The notes under the pieces were generated by a model. The model searched no databases. It saw only the letters and a program-made list of their open reading frames with translations, and was not told where the DNA came from. 8,590 bases of DNA, from assembly GCA_003538525.1 (NCBI GenBank), contig DPRZ01000023.1:1-8590 (forward strand). The letters run 5' to 3'. Both the position numbers and the translations under genes were made by a program. Positions 1 to 6,968 of the stretch are shown here, in pieces (position 1 is the first letter of the stretch; each line of letters begins with the position of its first letter). The DNA comes from Neisseriales bacterium (GTDB taxonomy: Bacteria; Pseudomonadota; Gammaproteobacteria; Burkholderiales; UBA11063).

Positions 1-179
1 TCAGGCTTAATGTAAATTATTATAAAATTTATAAAGTATCTGATTTTATCATAAAGTGTTAGCTTTTATTTGGCTAGTTAGCCATAAAACGAGCAAAATT
101 TAGTCAAAAATTATGAATTTATTGATTTTAGAGCCCACAGTTCCTTTTCTTGTGCAATAATTTTTAGGGTTGCTCATCA
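1..179. other. Non-coding region downstream of the antiporter gene
   Basis: No frame on either strand gives a convincing protein. A hairpin can form at 64-89: TTTTAT (64-69) pairs with ATAAAA (84-89), a two-base bulge follows, then GGCT (72-75) pairs with AGCC (80-83) around a four-base loop. Neither strand has a U-run after the stem, so it is not a standard intrinsic terminator, although it may protect the 3' end of the minus-strand mutS-antiporter transcript. On the minus strand a 26-codon frame (180 down to 100) begins with an ATG overlapping the antiporter TGA stop. It resembles nothing I recognise. Confidence 0.5.
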
Positions 180-1556
180 TCAATTATGTAAGTGAGTAAG
201 CTTTTTGCCCTTAATGGCAAACTTAAGTAAAACTGGAGTCAAAATAGTTATCATTACCAGTGCCATAATTATTGCTGAGAGCATGTCATCAGAAAGCAAC
301 CCTAGTTGTTGTCCTGTAATGGCAAAAATTAGTCCAGCTTCACCAATTGGGGTCATTCCTAAACCAATTACCAACATATTTAGGCGTTTAGCATCTGCAA
401 AGCCACTAATAATTCTGCCGCATAAACTTACACCGATAATCAAAGCTGCAAAACTTAAGATGCGTAAATTGAACAGATCTTGAATTTTAAAAATTAAGCC
501 AATATAAGTAAAGAAAATTGGTACAAAAATATTGGAAAGAGGCTTGATTAGTTCATCTAATGATTTAAGTTGATAGGTGTTTACGGTTTTAATAATCTGT
601 AATCGTGCGGCTTCATCATTAGTTTTTTGTGCAATTTGTTTAAAATCACGTAAAAATTTAGCTTGCGAAAAATTTTGGAAATCTTTGGGTTTGATGATAA
701 TTCCCGCAATAAATGCGCCAATTACAGGTGCTAAGCCAAGTTGACTGGCTAACCAAGTGTAAAAAGTACACAGCATAAATAAGATACCAATTTTCATGCT
801 AATTCCAGCATGGATTTTAATCGATAACTTTGTGAGCTGTGGGGTTAAGCGTGAGCCTATTCCAACCGAAATTAGGAAAAAAAGTGCAGTTTTAATACTG
901 GCCAAAACTAGCTCGTTAACACTAAAAATGCCCGTAATCATTAATCCAGAGAGCACGGCAAAACATAAAATACTAATTACTTCATCAATTAAAGATGCAC
1001 CCAGCACGGTTTGAACTTCTGCGCTATTGAGGATTTTTAGATCCTTAAAGACCTTACCAGAAATTCCCGTTGCGGTTGCGGCACAAATTAGCCCAATTAG
1101 AATCCAAGTACCATTATTGGCAGTTGGGTAACTATATTGACTAATTAAATATCCGCCTGCAAAAGTTAAAATCGTGCCATAGAGTGCTATTTTTATTCCC
1201 GAGCCAAGTTTAGTAGCAATGTCTTCGAGTTGGGTTTCTAAACCAATTTCAAACATTAAAATCATCGCGCCAATTTGAGCCAAAAATTGAATAATTTCAT
1301 TCTGTTCCATGCCAACAAAGGTGTTAATGCCAAAATAATGTAGATTGCCTAAAATCACACCTGCCAAAATTTCCGAGGTTACCAAGGGTAAACCAATTTT
1401 TTTGACAATCGCCAAACTACGTGACATGAAAATTGACAGTGCTAACCACAGATAAATCGCTGGCGTAAAATCATGCATTTCATTGCTGGCGAGGGCATAA
1501 CTTGACCCAATTAACAGTAAACTAAGCCAGATTATCCAGTATTGATTGCGTGACAT
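180..1556 (-). CDS. Kef/NapA-type cation:proton antiporter (CPA2 family)
   Basis: Inner-membrane monovalent cation/proton antiporter of the CPA2 superfamily (Na+/H+ exchanger domain), 458 residues with about 12-14 hydrophobic helices. Family landmarks visible are the early G-x-x-L-G helix (GVILGN, 66-71), the helix around LAQIGAMILMFEIGLE (92-107), the unwound-helix motif GASLIDEVIS (186-195) and the late motif GMTPIGEAGLIFA (400-412). The ion-binding pair is D191-E192 rather than the Asp-Asp of NapA-like proteins. The late motif has Ile404 where many relatives have Arg. A polar stretch of about 45 residues (roughly 290-338) interrupts the membrane region and looks like an enlarged cytosolic loop. 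There is no C-terminal RCK/TrkA-N domain, so it is not a full-length KefB/KefC. The ATG lies one base after the mutS stop (TAA-G-ATG), implying coupled translation. The transported ion (K+ or Na+) cannot be told from sequence. Confidence 0.88.
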   Translation of the reverse strand: MSRNQYWIIWLSLLLIGSSYALASNEMHDFTPAIYLWLALSIFMSRSLAIVKKIGLPLVTSEILAGVILGNLHYFGINTFVGMEQNEIIQFLAQIGAMILMFEIGLETQLEDIATKLGSGIKIALYGTILTFAGGYLISQYSYPTANNGTWILIGLICAATATGISGKVFKDLKILNSAEVQTVLGASLIDEVISILCFAVLSGLMITGIFSVNELVLASIKTALFFLISVGIGSRLTPQLTKLSIKIHAGISMKIGILFMLCTFYTWLASQLGLAPVIGAFIAGIIIKPKDFQNFSQAKFLRDFKQIAQKTNDEAARLQIIKTVNTYQLKSLDELIKPLSNIFVPIFFTYIGLIFKIQDLFNLRILSFAALIIGVSLCGRIISGFADAKRLNMLVIGLGMTPIGEAGLIFAITGQQLGLLSDDMLSAIIMALVMITILTPVLLKFAIKGKKLTHLHN

Positions 1557-1557
1557 C

Positions 1558-4158
1558 TTATTTATCCGTTAAACGCTGCTGAAGTTCATAGAGTAGATCT
1601 AAAGCTTGTTTAGCCGTTAATTGATTAGGATCGAGGTCTTTAATTTGAGTGAGTACCATTTCTTCAGTTGGATCAAGGTATAGCGTCTCTTCTGGCGGTT
1701 CGTTTGCAACTAGACTAAATAAATCTGGTTGGGGTTGTTTGTGGCTGTTTTCTTCAAGGTGAGCTAAATATTTTTTTGCAATATTCAATACCGATTTAGG
1801 AACGCCAGCTAACGCGGCAACTTGAATTCCATAACTTTTAGCGGCCGCACCAGCTTCGACATGATGCATAAAGATAATTTGATCTTTATGTTCAACTGCA
1901 CTCAAATGGACATTATTGACTGGTGGGTAAGTGTCAGCTAAGGTGGTTAATTCAAAGTAATGGGTGGCAAATAGGGTATATGAGCCACTTTTCTCAATTA
2001 AATAACGCGCGATGGCATAAGCTAGTGCTAGTCCATCAAAAGTTGAAGTACCACGCCCAACTTCGTCAATAATAATTAATGAGTTTGCGGTTGCGTTATT
2101 TAGTATATTGGCAGTTTCAGACATTTCAATCATGAAGGTTGATTTACCCGCGGCTAAATCATCGGACGCACCAATCCGGGTGAAAATGCGATCAATATCG
2201 CCGATGGCTGCGCTTTTGGCTGGTACAAAAGAACCACAGTAGGCTAACAGAACGATAATTGCATTCTGGCGCATATAGGTTGATTTACCGCCCATATTGG
2301 GGCCCGTGATTAATGAAAAATCATGTTCTAAATTTAGCTTTAAATCGTTGGCAATGAATTGGTCAATTTGCTGCTCAACAACTGGATGGCGCCCATGTTC
2401 AATTCTAATTTGCCGCTCCATGCTTAACAGTGGTCGACAGTAATTTTTCTCAAGAGCGATTTTGGCAAAGGCATTTAGAACATCGAGTTCCGCAATTGAG
2501 CTGGCAACATTTTGTAATTGGGGCAAAAACTCTGCTAAATAATCGAGCAATTCTTCATAAAGTTTCTTTTCGAGTGCAAGCGCTTTATCTTGAGCAGATA
2601 AAACCTCATTTTCAAAGCTCTTTAGTTCTGGCGTGGTAAAACGTTCGGCATTTTTTAAGGTTTGCGTGCGGCGATATTCCAGTGGGGTTTTATCTAAGTT
2701 CAGTCGTGAAATTTCGATGAAATAGCCGTGCACCCGATTATATTCTATTTTTAGACTGGAAATTCCACTGCGTTCACGCTCTTTGGCTTCCAATTCTAGG
2801 ATAAATTGGCTACCATTGGTTTGAATATTGCGCAAATAATCTAGTTCTGAATTATAACCAAGATTGATTACACCGCCTTCACGCAAGAGTAAACTGGGTT
2901 CGGCTTGAATCGCTAACTGGAGTTTACTCGCTATTTCACTGGCAATGGAGCTTAAATTTTGATGAATTGCTGTAATTAGGTGACTTGCGCTATGATTTTC
3001 TAGAAAATTTAACTCAGGTAAAATCAACAGACTATTTCTTAAACCAGCCAAATCGCGTGGGCGCGCCGAACGGAGTGCAATTCGTGAGCTAATGCGTTCT
3101 ATATCGCCAATTTGGCGTAAAATATTAGCAATTTGACCATGAATTGGCTGTAAAGATTCAACTGCGGCATAGCGTTGTTCGATTGCGTGATGCTGACGCA
3201 AGGGGTTATTTAGCCACTGATCAAGTAAACGACTTCCCATTGGATTAGCGCAGTGATCAAACACGGAAAATAAGGTTGGTGAGCTTTCACCACGCATAGT
3301 TAAGCTAATTTCTAAGTTGCGCCGAGAAATGGCATCCAAAATTAAATTATCAGCTTGGCTATCCAAAATTAAATTATTGATATGAGGTAATTGGTTGTTC
3401 TGAGTTTGTTTGGTATAATCGAGTAAAACTCCAGCACTTGAGATGGCTAATTTATGCTCATTAACGCCAAATCCCTCCAGGTCTTGCACTGCAAAGTGCT
3501 CACAGAGTTTACGCTTACTTAATTCATATTCAAAATGCCAATCAGGAATTATTTTATAGGCCAAATTTGGTCGTTCAAGCTTGAGCTTATCAATTAAGTT
3601 GGCTGGTGCAATAATCTCAGCAGGGCGCAGGCGTTCAATTTGGTTGATAACATCATCATTGGCAACTTCAGTTACGCGAAAAATTCCCGCACTGAGCGAA
3701 ATCCATGCTATACCCACGCGGTGTTTAAGTTGCCACAGTGCCATAATTAAATTATTTTGTTTTTCATCGAGTAAACTATCATCGGTCAGCGTGCCTGGCG
3801 TAATAATGCGGCTAATTTTACGCTCAACCGGTCCTTTACCAGTTACTTCGCCAACTTGTTCGACAATTGCTACCGAGCGTCCTTGTTTGACGAGTTTAGT
3901 TAAATATTGTTCGGCAGCATGATAGGGCACACCCGCCATTTTAATTGGGCTACCAGCCGAACTACCACGTTGGGTGAGCGTGATCCCGAGTAAGCGTGCG
4001 CCTAATTCAGCATCTTCAAAGAACATCTCATAAAAATCACCCATGCGATAAAATAGCAACATGTCAGGATGTTCTGCTTTGATGCGTAAATATTGTTGCA
4101 TCATTGGGGTATGCGCATTTAAATCTTGACTAGTTTTATTCGCAATTGAGCTAGGCAT
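1558..4158 (-). CDS. mutS: DNA mismatch repair ATPase MutS
   Basis: Recognises mispaired and unpaired bases and, with MutL, starts mismatch repair. It has 866 residues, close to the usual 850-860. Domain I carries the mismatch-probing Phe-x-Glu motif at F42-Y43-E44 inside GDFYEMF. The connector, lever and clamp regions follow (about 130-580). The C-terminal ABC-type ATPase has Walker A GPNMGGKS (619-626), the STFMIEM segment (673-679), Walker B LIIIDE (694-699) followed by GRGTSTFDG, and the ATH switch (H733). A QPDLF pentapeptide (810-814) matches the sliding-clamp-binding consensus, and the tail (about 843-863) matches the tetramerisation helices. All key residues are present, so the protein should be functional. 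The start is supported by GGAG nine bases upstream. The gene lies behind suhB on the same strand, with a hairpin between them. A -10-like TTTAAT (minus strand, 4190-4185) could give it its own start site, but I see no good -35. The antiporter gene follows after one base. Confidence 0.98.
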   Translation of the reverse strand: MPSSIANKTSQDLNAHTPMMQQYLRIKAEHPDMLLFYRMGDFYEMFFEDAELGARLLGITLTQRGSSAGSPIKMAGVPYHAAEQYLTKLVKQGRSVAIVEQVGEVTGKGPVERKISRIITPGTLTDDSLLDEKQNNLIMALWQLKHRVGIAWISLSAGIFRVTEVANDDVINQIERLRPAEIIAPANLIDKLKLERPNLAYKIIPDWHFEYELSKRKLCEHFAVQDLEGFGVNEHKLAISSAGVLLDYTKQTQNNQLPHINNLILDSQADNLILDAISRRNLEISLTMRGESSPTLFSVFDHCANPMGSRLLDQWLNNPLRQHHAIEQRYAAVESLQPIHGQIANILRQIGDIERISSRIALRSARPRDLAGLRNSLLILPELNFLENHSASHLITAIHQNLSSIASEIASKLQLAIQAEPSLLLREGGVINLGYNSELDYLRNIQTNGSQFILELEAKERERSGISSLKIEYNRVHGYFIEISRLNLDKTPLEYRRTQTLKNAERFTTPELKSFENEVLSAQDKALALEKKLYEELLDYLAEFLPQLQNVASSIAELDVLNAFAKIALEKNYCRPLLSMERQIRIEHGRHPVVEQQIDQFIANDLKLNLEHDFSLITGPNMGGKSTYMRQNAIIVLLAYCGSFVPAKSAAIGDIDRIFTRIGASDDLAAGKSTFMIEMSETANILNNATANSLIIIDEVGRGTSTFDGLALAYAIARYLIEKSGSYTLFATHYFELTTLADTYPPVNNVHLSAVEHKDQIIFMHHVEAGAAAKSYGIQVAALAGVPKSVLNIAKKYLAHLEENSHKQPQPDLFSLVANEPPEETLYLDPTEEMVLTQIKDLDPNQLTAKQALDLLYELQQRLTDK

Positions 4159-4167
4159 TGTATGCTT

Positions 4168-4171
4168 CTCC
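4168..4171 (-). promoter_or_regulatory. Ribosome binding site of mutS
   Basis: GGAG on the minus strand, nine bases before the mutS ATG, fixes that start codon. Confidence 0.65.
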
Positions 4172-4208
4172 GAGATAGGTTTAAATTAAATGTGGGAATT
4201 ATTGAGCT

Positions 4209-4249
4209 TATAAATTTTAAGAGGTGTAGCCAATAAAGTACTACACCTC
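4209..4249 (-). terminator. Hairpin terminator candidate between suhB and mutS
   Basis: A perfect nine-base-pair inverted repeat, GAGGTGTAG (4221-4229) and CTACACCTC (4241-4249), encloses an 11-base loop. It lies 33 bases after the suhB stop codon. On the minus strand the stem is followed by TTAAAATTTATAA, a weak and interrupted U-tract; the other strand has no T-run. It fits an inefficient intrinsic terminator or attenuator at the end of suhB that would let some transcription read into mutS. Confidence 0.6.
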
Positions 4250-4282
4250 AAGAATTCATCCCGTAAATAAACTAAGACTAGC

Positions 4283-5062
4283 TTAGTGACTTTGAATGAT
4301 TTTCAAGATCGGGCTAATTAATTTAGGATTCGCCGCAATAATGTTGCCGCTGTCCAACATATTTTGCCCACCTTCAAAATCACAAATTAGTCCGCCCGCT
4401 TCTTTTACCATTAAATATCCAGCCGCAATATCCCAAGGTTTTAGGTTAAATTCCCAAAAACCATCAACCATACCCGCTGCGACATAAGCCAAATCCAATG
4501 CAGCAGAACCAGCACGGCGTTGACCTGCGGTTGATTCTAGCATTTCACGGAAAATTTTCATGTAACGGTCAAGTAAACTCATGTCATAAGTTGGAAAACC
4601 GGTTGCTAATAAGCTATCGGCCAAATTTGCCATGCGTGATACGCGAATTCGCGCGCCATTTAATTGGGCACCTTTGCCTGTTTCGGCCGTGAAAATATCG
4701 TTACGGTTGGGGTCATAAATTGCGCCGTGCGTAATTTTATCTTCTTGTTTAACTGCAATTGAAATGCAGTATTGCGGATGACCGTGAATGTAATTGGTGG
4801 TTCCATCAATTGGATCAATAATCCAAGTGGTATCGGAATTATTATCAATACTACCGTCTTCTTCACTCATAATATTATGGTTAGGAAAGGCTTTAAGGAT
4901 AGTTTGGATAATTATTTGTTCAGCTTTTTTATCAACTTCAGTAACAAAGTCATTATGACCTTTGCGGTCGACTTTAATGCGCTCAAGATTGCGGCTGTCT
5001 TGTTGAATAATGCTTCCGGCGTTATAAGCGGCTTGCACGGCAATGTTTAGTATCGCTGACAT
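4283..5062 (-). CDS. suhB: Inositol-1-monophosphatase family protein SuhB
   Basis: Mg2+-dependent phosphatase of the inositol monophosphatase fold, 259 residues, nearly the same length as E. coli SuhB (267). Metal-binding residues of the family are all visible: E67 in MSEED (65-69), D83 and D86 in WIIDPIDGTTN (80-90), and D211 in WDIAAGYLMVKEAGG (210-224). In enterobacteria SuhB also acts as a Nus-type factor in rRNA transcription antitermination. That role is possible here but cannot be read from the sequence. The ATG is supported by GAGGA six bases upstream (minus strand, 5073-5069), and a consensus -10 TATAAT lies further up. The leader carries a 14-base perfect palindrome. The gene diverges from the acetyltransferase cluster, and a hairpin separates it from mutS. 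Confidence 0.95.
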   Translation of the reverse strand: MSAILNIAVQAAYNAGSIIQQDSRNLERIKVDRKGHNDFVTEVDKKAEQIIIQTILKAFPNHNIMSEEDGSIDNNSDTTWIIDPIDGTTNYIHGHPQYCISIAVKQEDKITHGAIYDPNRNDIFTAETGKGAQLNGARIRVSRMANLADSLLATGFPTYDMSLLDRYMKIFREMLESTAGQRRAGSAALDLAYVAAGMVDGFWEFNLKPWDIAAGYLMVKEAGGLICDFEGGQNMLDSGNIIAANPKLISPILKIIQSH

Positions 5063-5068
5063 AATTAA

Positions 5069-5073
5069 TCCTC
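5069..5073 (-). promoter_or_regulatory. Ribosome binding site of suhB
   Basis: GAGGA on the minus strand, six bases before the suhB ATG; this is a strong site and confirms the start. Confidence 0.7.
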
Positions 5074-5076
5074 ATG

Positions 5077-5090
5077 AAATATGCATATTT
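5077..5090. repeat. Perfect 14-base palindrome in the suhB leader
   Basis: AAATATGCATATTT reads the same on both strands. It lies just downstream of the predicted suhB transcription start (about 5091) and four bases above the ribosome binding site, where a bound repressor would block transcription. It could be an operator, or a chance product of AT-rich sequence. As RNA the dyad has no loop, so a DNA-binding site is more plausible than a hairpin. Confidence 0.4.
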
Positions 5091-5097
5091 AGGCGCT

Positions 5098-5103
5098 ATT
5101 ATA
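5098..5103 (-). promoter_or_regulatory. Consensus -10 element of the suhB promoter
   Basis: The minus strand reads TATAAT, a perfect sigma-70 -10 hexamer, about 35 bases above the suhB ATG. No good -35 hexamer sits 16-18 bases upstream, and there is no TG extension, so the promoter may need an activator or be modest in strength. Confidence 0.5.
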
Positions 5104-5245
5104 CCTGAGTTAGGCTCCCTGCTTGTGGCTTAATTCTGAGTTCTTAATTCGCAGTTGTTTTTTTATGAATAATTTAAACTGGAATACTTAAAAATTTAGT
5201 TGTTATTCACGGTGTTATATTAAACTTATGTACTTTGTAATTACT

Positions 5246-5250
5246 AAGGA
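5246..5250 (+). promoter_or_regulatory. Ribosome binding site that sets the start of the first acetyltransferase
   Basis: AAGGA ends seven bases before the ATG at 5258. The in-frame ATG at 5228 lies above this site and lacks a comparable signal, so 5258 is the better start. It also gives the N-terminus MSRWIENLELDGK, which matches the usual beginning of this family. Confidence 0.65.
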
Positions 5251-5257
5251 TGGTGAA

Positions 5258-5871
5258 ATGAGCAGATGGATAGAAAATCTTGAATTAGATGGGAAATATG
5301 TTGTGTTACTACCAACCACTTTTTCACATGCAGTAAATTTAACCGAAGCTGTCCACGATGGTGAACTATGGAAACTGTGGTACACCAGTGTTCCAACTCC
5401 CGATAATATGGTTGTGAAATTAAACGTAGGATCAAGCTGTATGAGCAGGGATTAATGTATCCGTTTACAATTATTGATCGGCGCGATCCATCTAAGCTGG
5501 GTAACGGTGTTGCTGGGATGACTACTTATTGTAATTTGGATGAAGCTAATCGTCGGCTGGAAATTGGTTACACGTGGTATCGTAAGAGTTGTCAGCGGAC
5601 AATTTTGAATACGGAAGCCAAATATTTATTACTTAAACATGCGTTTGAGGTTTTAGGTTGTATTAAAGTCGAATTTAGAACTAGTTCCTTTAACTTTACT
5701 AGTCGGCGTGCAATTGAACGCTTAGGCGCTAAATTAGATGGAGTTTTGCGAAATCATCGAATTTTAGAAAATGGCGCAATTGGCGATGGTTACGTGTATA
5801 GCATTTTAAATTCTGAGTGGCCAATTGTAAAAACTAATCTTGAGTATAAATTGGCGAGTTATGCCGAATAA
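5258..5871 (+). pseudogene. GNAT N-acetyltransferase (RimJ/RimL type), split by a one-base frameshift
   Basis: The RimJ/RimL-like branch of the GNAT superfamily transfers acetyl from acetyl-CoA to an amine. The N-terminal half is read in one frame from 5258 and stops at 5455; the rest is read in the -1 frame to 5871. Switching frame at 5411-5416 gives the continuous family pattern: DGELWKLWYTSVPTPDNMV, one ambiguous residue, then EIKRRIKLYEQGLMYPFTIIDR. The restored protein would have about 204 residues, normal for the family. The later part holds MTTYCNLDEANRRLEIGYTW, the cofactor-loop region QRTILNTEAK and SRRAIERLGAKLDGVLRNH, all intact. A missing single base (for example GTTG-C-TGAA) explains everything. 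No other damage is visible, so the lesion is recent or a sequence error. The downstream frame also has its own ATG at 5455, overlapping the upstream stop as TAATG, so a 138-residue C-terminal piece could be made by reinitiation. Substrate unknown. Confidence 0.85.
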
Positions 5872-6376
5872 TGATTTTCATTTGGGTAGTCAGCGCTTAA
5901 GGTTTGGGCTCTGGAGTTGCGATATGCTTGAATTGGCAGAGCGGTTATGGCTTAATCCTGAAGTTAGCCGCTTCATAGCGGCGAGTGGTAAATTTAGTCA
6001 GGTTGAAGTGAGAGCACGATTGCAGCAAGAGATTGATAATCAAGTCAATTTCAAGCTTCAATATTGGCCATTATTCGATTTAGAAAATCACTTTATTGGT
6101 TGTTGTGGTTTGCGTCCACGTGATCCATTACAACAAATTTATGAAATTGGTGTGCACTTACTCCCTGAGTATTGGGGTAAAAATTATGCCTATGATGCTT
6201 TGGATACAGTAATTGAATTTAGTCGCCAGCAAAAACATTCTAAATTATTTGCAGGGCATAACCCAGCCAATCAAGCCTCACAACGAATGTTGCTTAAACT
6301 AAATTTTGAATGGGTAAAAAATGAGTTTTATGAGCCAACTGGTTTAGAACATCCCTCATACGAATTAATTTTATAA
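5861..6376 (+). CDS. GNAT N-acetyltransferase, RimJ/RimL-like
   Basis: A second GNAT acetyltransferase, 171 residues from the ATG at 5861. The cofactor-binding segment is LLPEYWGKNYAYDAL (100-114), corresponding to the usual YWGxGxA pattern with Asn replacing the second Gly. Motif B follows as NPANQASQRMLLKLNF (134-149), and the end PTGLEHPSYEL (159-169) is typical of this COG1670-like group. The family acetylates protein N-termini or small amines; the substrate is not determinable here. The ATG lies inside the end of the preceding gene (11-base overlap), so translation is probably coupled; the ribosome binding site is weak. An in-frame TTG at 5840 would add seven residues (MSINWRV) without family support. 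The protein differs clearly in sequence from the gene before it, so it is not a simple tandem duplicate. Confidence 0.88.
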   Translation: MPNNDFHLGSQRLRFGLWSCDMLELAERLWLNPEVSRFIAASGKFSQVEVRARLQQEIDNQVNFKLQYWPLFDLENHFIGCCGLRPRDPLQQIYEIGVHLLPEYWGKNYAYDALDTVIEFSRQQKHSKLFAGHNPANQASQRMLLKLNFEWVKNEFYEPTGLEHPSYELIL

Positions 6377-6387
6377 GAGTTTTTAAT

Positions 6388-6391
6388 GAGG
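6388..6391 (+). promoter_or_regulatory. Ribosome binding site that sets the start of the third acetyltransferase
   Basis: GAGG lies six bases before the ATG at 6398. An earlier in-frame ATG at 6386 has only a weaker AAGAG (6375-6379) above it, so 6398 is preferred, though both are possible. Confidence 0.5.
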
Positions 6392-6397
6392 TGTCTT

Positions 6398-6907
6398 ATG
6401 AATATACAAGAGATAATTATTCGTGATGCTAAAATTGGCGATGAATATCAATTAGCGGAGCTGAGTGTTGTCTGTTGGCGGCAGACCTATTTAGGTTTAA
6501 TGGATGACTTAATCTTAGAATCAATGAATATTGATGAACGCTTATATGGGTTTGCTGCAGCTTTGCGAAGCTTTAATACTAAATTTTTAGTTGCGGAGCT
6601 TCACGGTAAATTGCTGGGATTTATTTCTTATGGTTCATCCCGCATTCAACAATCTGGATTGGAAATTTATGCTTTTTATATTGAGAAAAACTTTCAAGGG
6701 ATGAAAATTGGTAGCCGCTTATTACGTGCGGCTGAAGGGCAAATACGAATATCTCAAGTAAGTAGATTATGGGTTTGCACCTTAAGCAGTAACGTATCTG
6801 CGCAAGAATTCTATATTAAAAATAATTTTGTCATGAGCCCATTAATGAAGTCTTTTTGTATACAAGGATTTAGTTATCCCGAGTTCGTGATGTATAAGCT
6901 GCTATAG
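6398..6907 (+). CDS. GNAT family N-acetyltransferase (RimI/YitI-like, Acetyltransf_1 type)
   Basis: A third GNAT protein, 169 residues from the ATG at 6398, belonging to the classical Acetyltransf_1 type rather than the RimJ/RimL type of its two neighbours. It opens with the usual IIIRDAKIGDEYQLAEL strand-helix (6-22) and the CWRQTYLGLM segment (26-35) common in these proteins. Beta-4 and motif A read EIYAFYIEKNFQGMKIGSRLL (89-109), with the acetyl-CoA pyrophosphate loop Q100-G-M-K-I-G105 matching Q/R-x-x-G-x-G. Motif B is SNVSAQEFYIKNNF (131-144), where N132 and Y139 occupy the common catalytic-region positions. The substrate is unknown. The start is 21 bases after the preceding stop, consistent with the same transcript. 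Confidence 0.88.
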   Translation: MNIQEIIIRDAKIGDEYQLAELSVVCWRQTYLGLMDDLILESMNIDERLYGFAAALRSFNTKFLVAELHGKLLGFISYGSSRIQQSGLEIYAFYIEKNFQGMKIGSRLLRAAEGQIRISQVSRLWVCTLSSNVSAQEFYIKNNFVMSPLMKSFCIQGFSYPEFVMYKLL

Positions 6908-6968
6908 TTATTGCGATTTTATATACCGTGCAGTTTGTAGGATTAGATCAGATTAAGAAAGTTTGTGT

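Noticed and set aside
64..89. Hairpin as an intrinsic terminator of the antiporter gene
   Set aside because: The stem is followed by A-rich rather than U-rich sequence on both strands, so the standard terminator criterion fails.
205..1014. Plus-strand open frames inside the antiporter gene
   Set aside because: They have no family resemblance and lie antisense to a clear membrane-transporter gene.
4498..5050. Open frames in other frames within suhB, including a 68-codon minus-strand frame at 4660-4866
   Set aside because: They overlap the well-supported suhB coding frame and show no protein-family features.
5200..5226. TTGTTA and TATATT as a promoter for the acetyltransferase cluster
   Set aside because: The two hexamers are only 10 bases apart, too close for sigma-70. 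The alternative TTGTTA with TAAACT at 15 bases matches poorly, so I do not list it.
5228..5257. Earlier ATG at 5228 for the first acetyltransferase
   Set aside because: It lies above the AAGGA ribosome binding site and adds ten residues (MYFVITKDGE) not seen in the family; the ATG at 5258 fits both the signal and the family N-terminus.
5419..5425. A-TTA-AAC heptamer as a programmed -1 frameshift site in the split acetyltransferase
   Set aside because: It resembles the U-UUA-AAC slippery site, but the first base breaks the required XXX run and I saw no convincing downstream structure. The family alignment also favours the frame change upstream, before the EIKRR residues.
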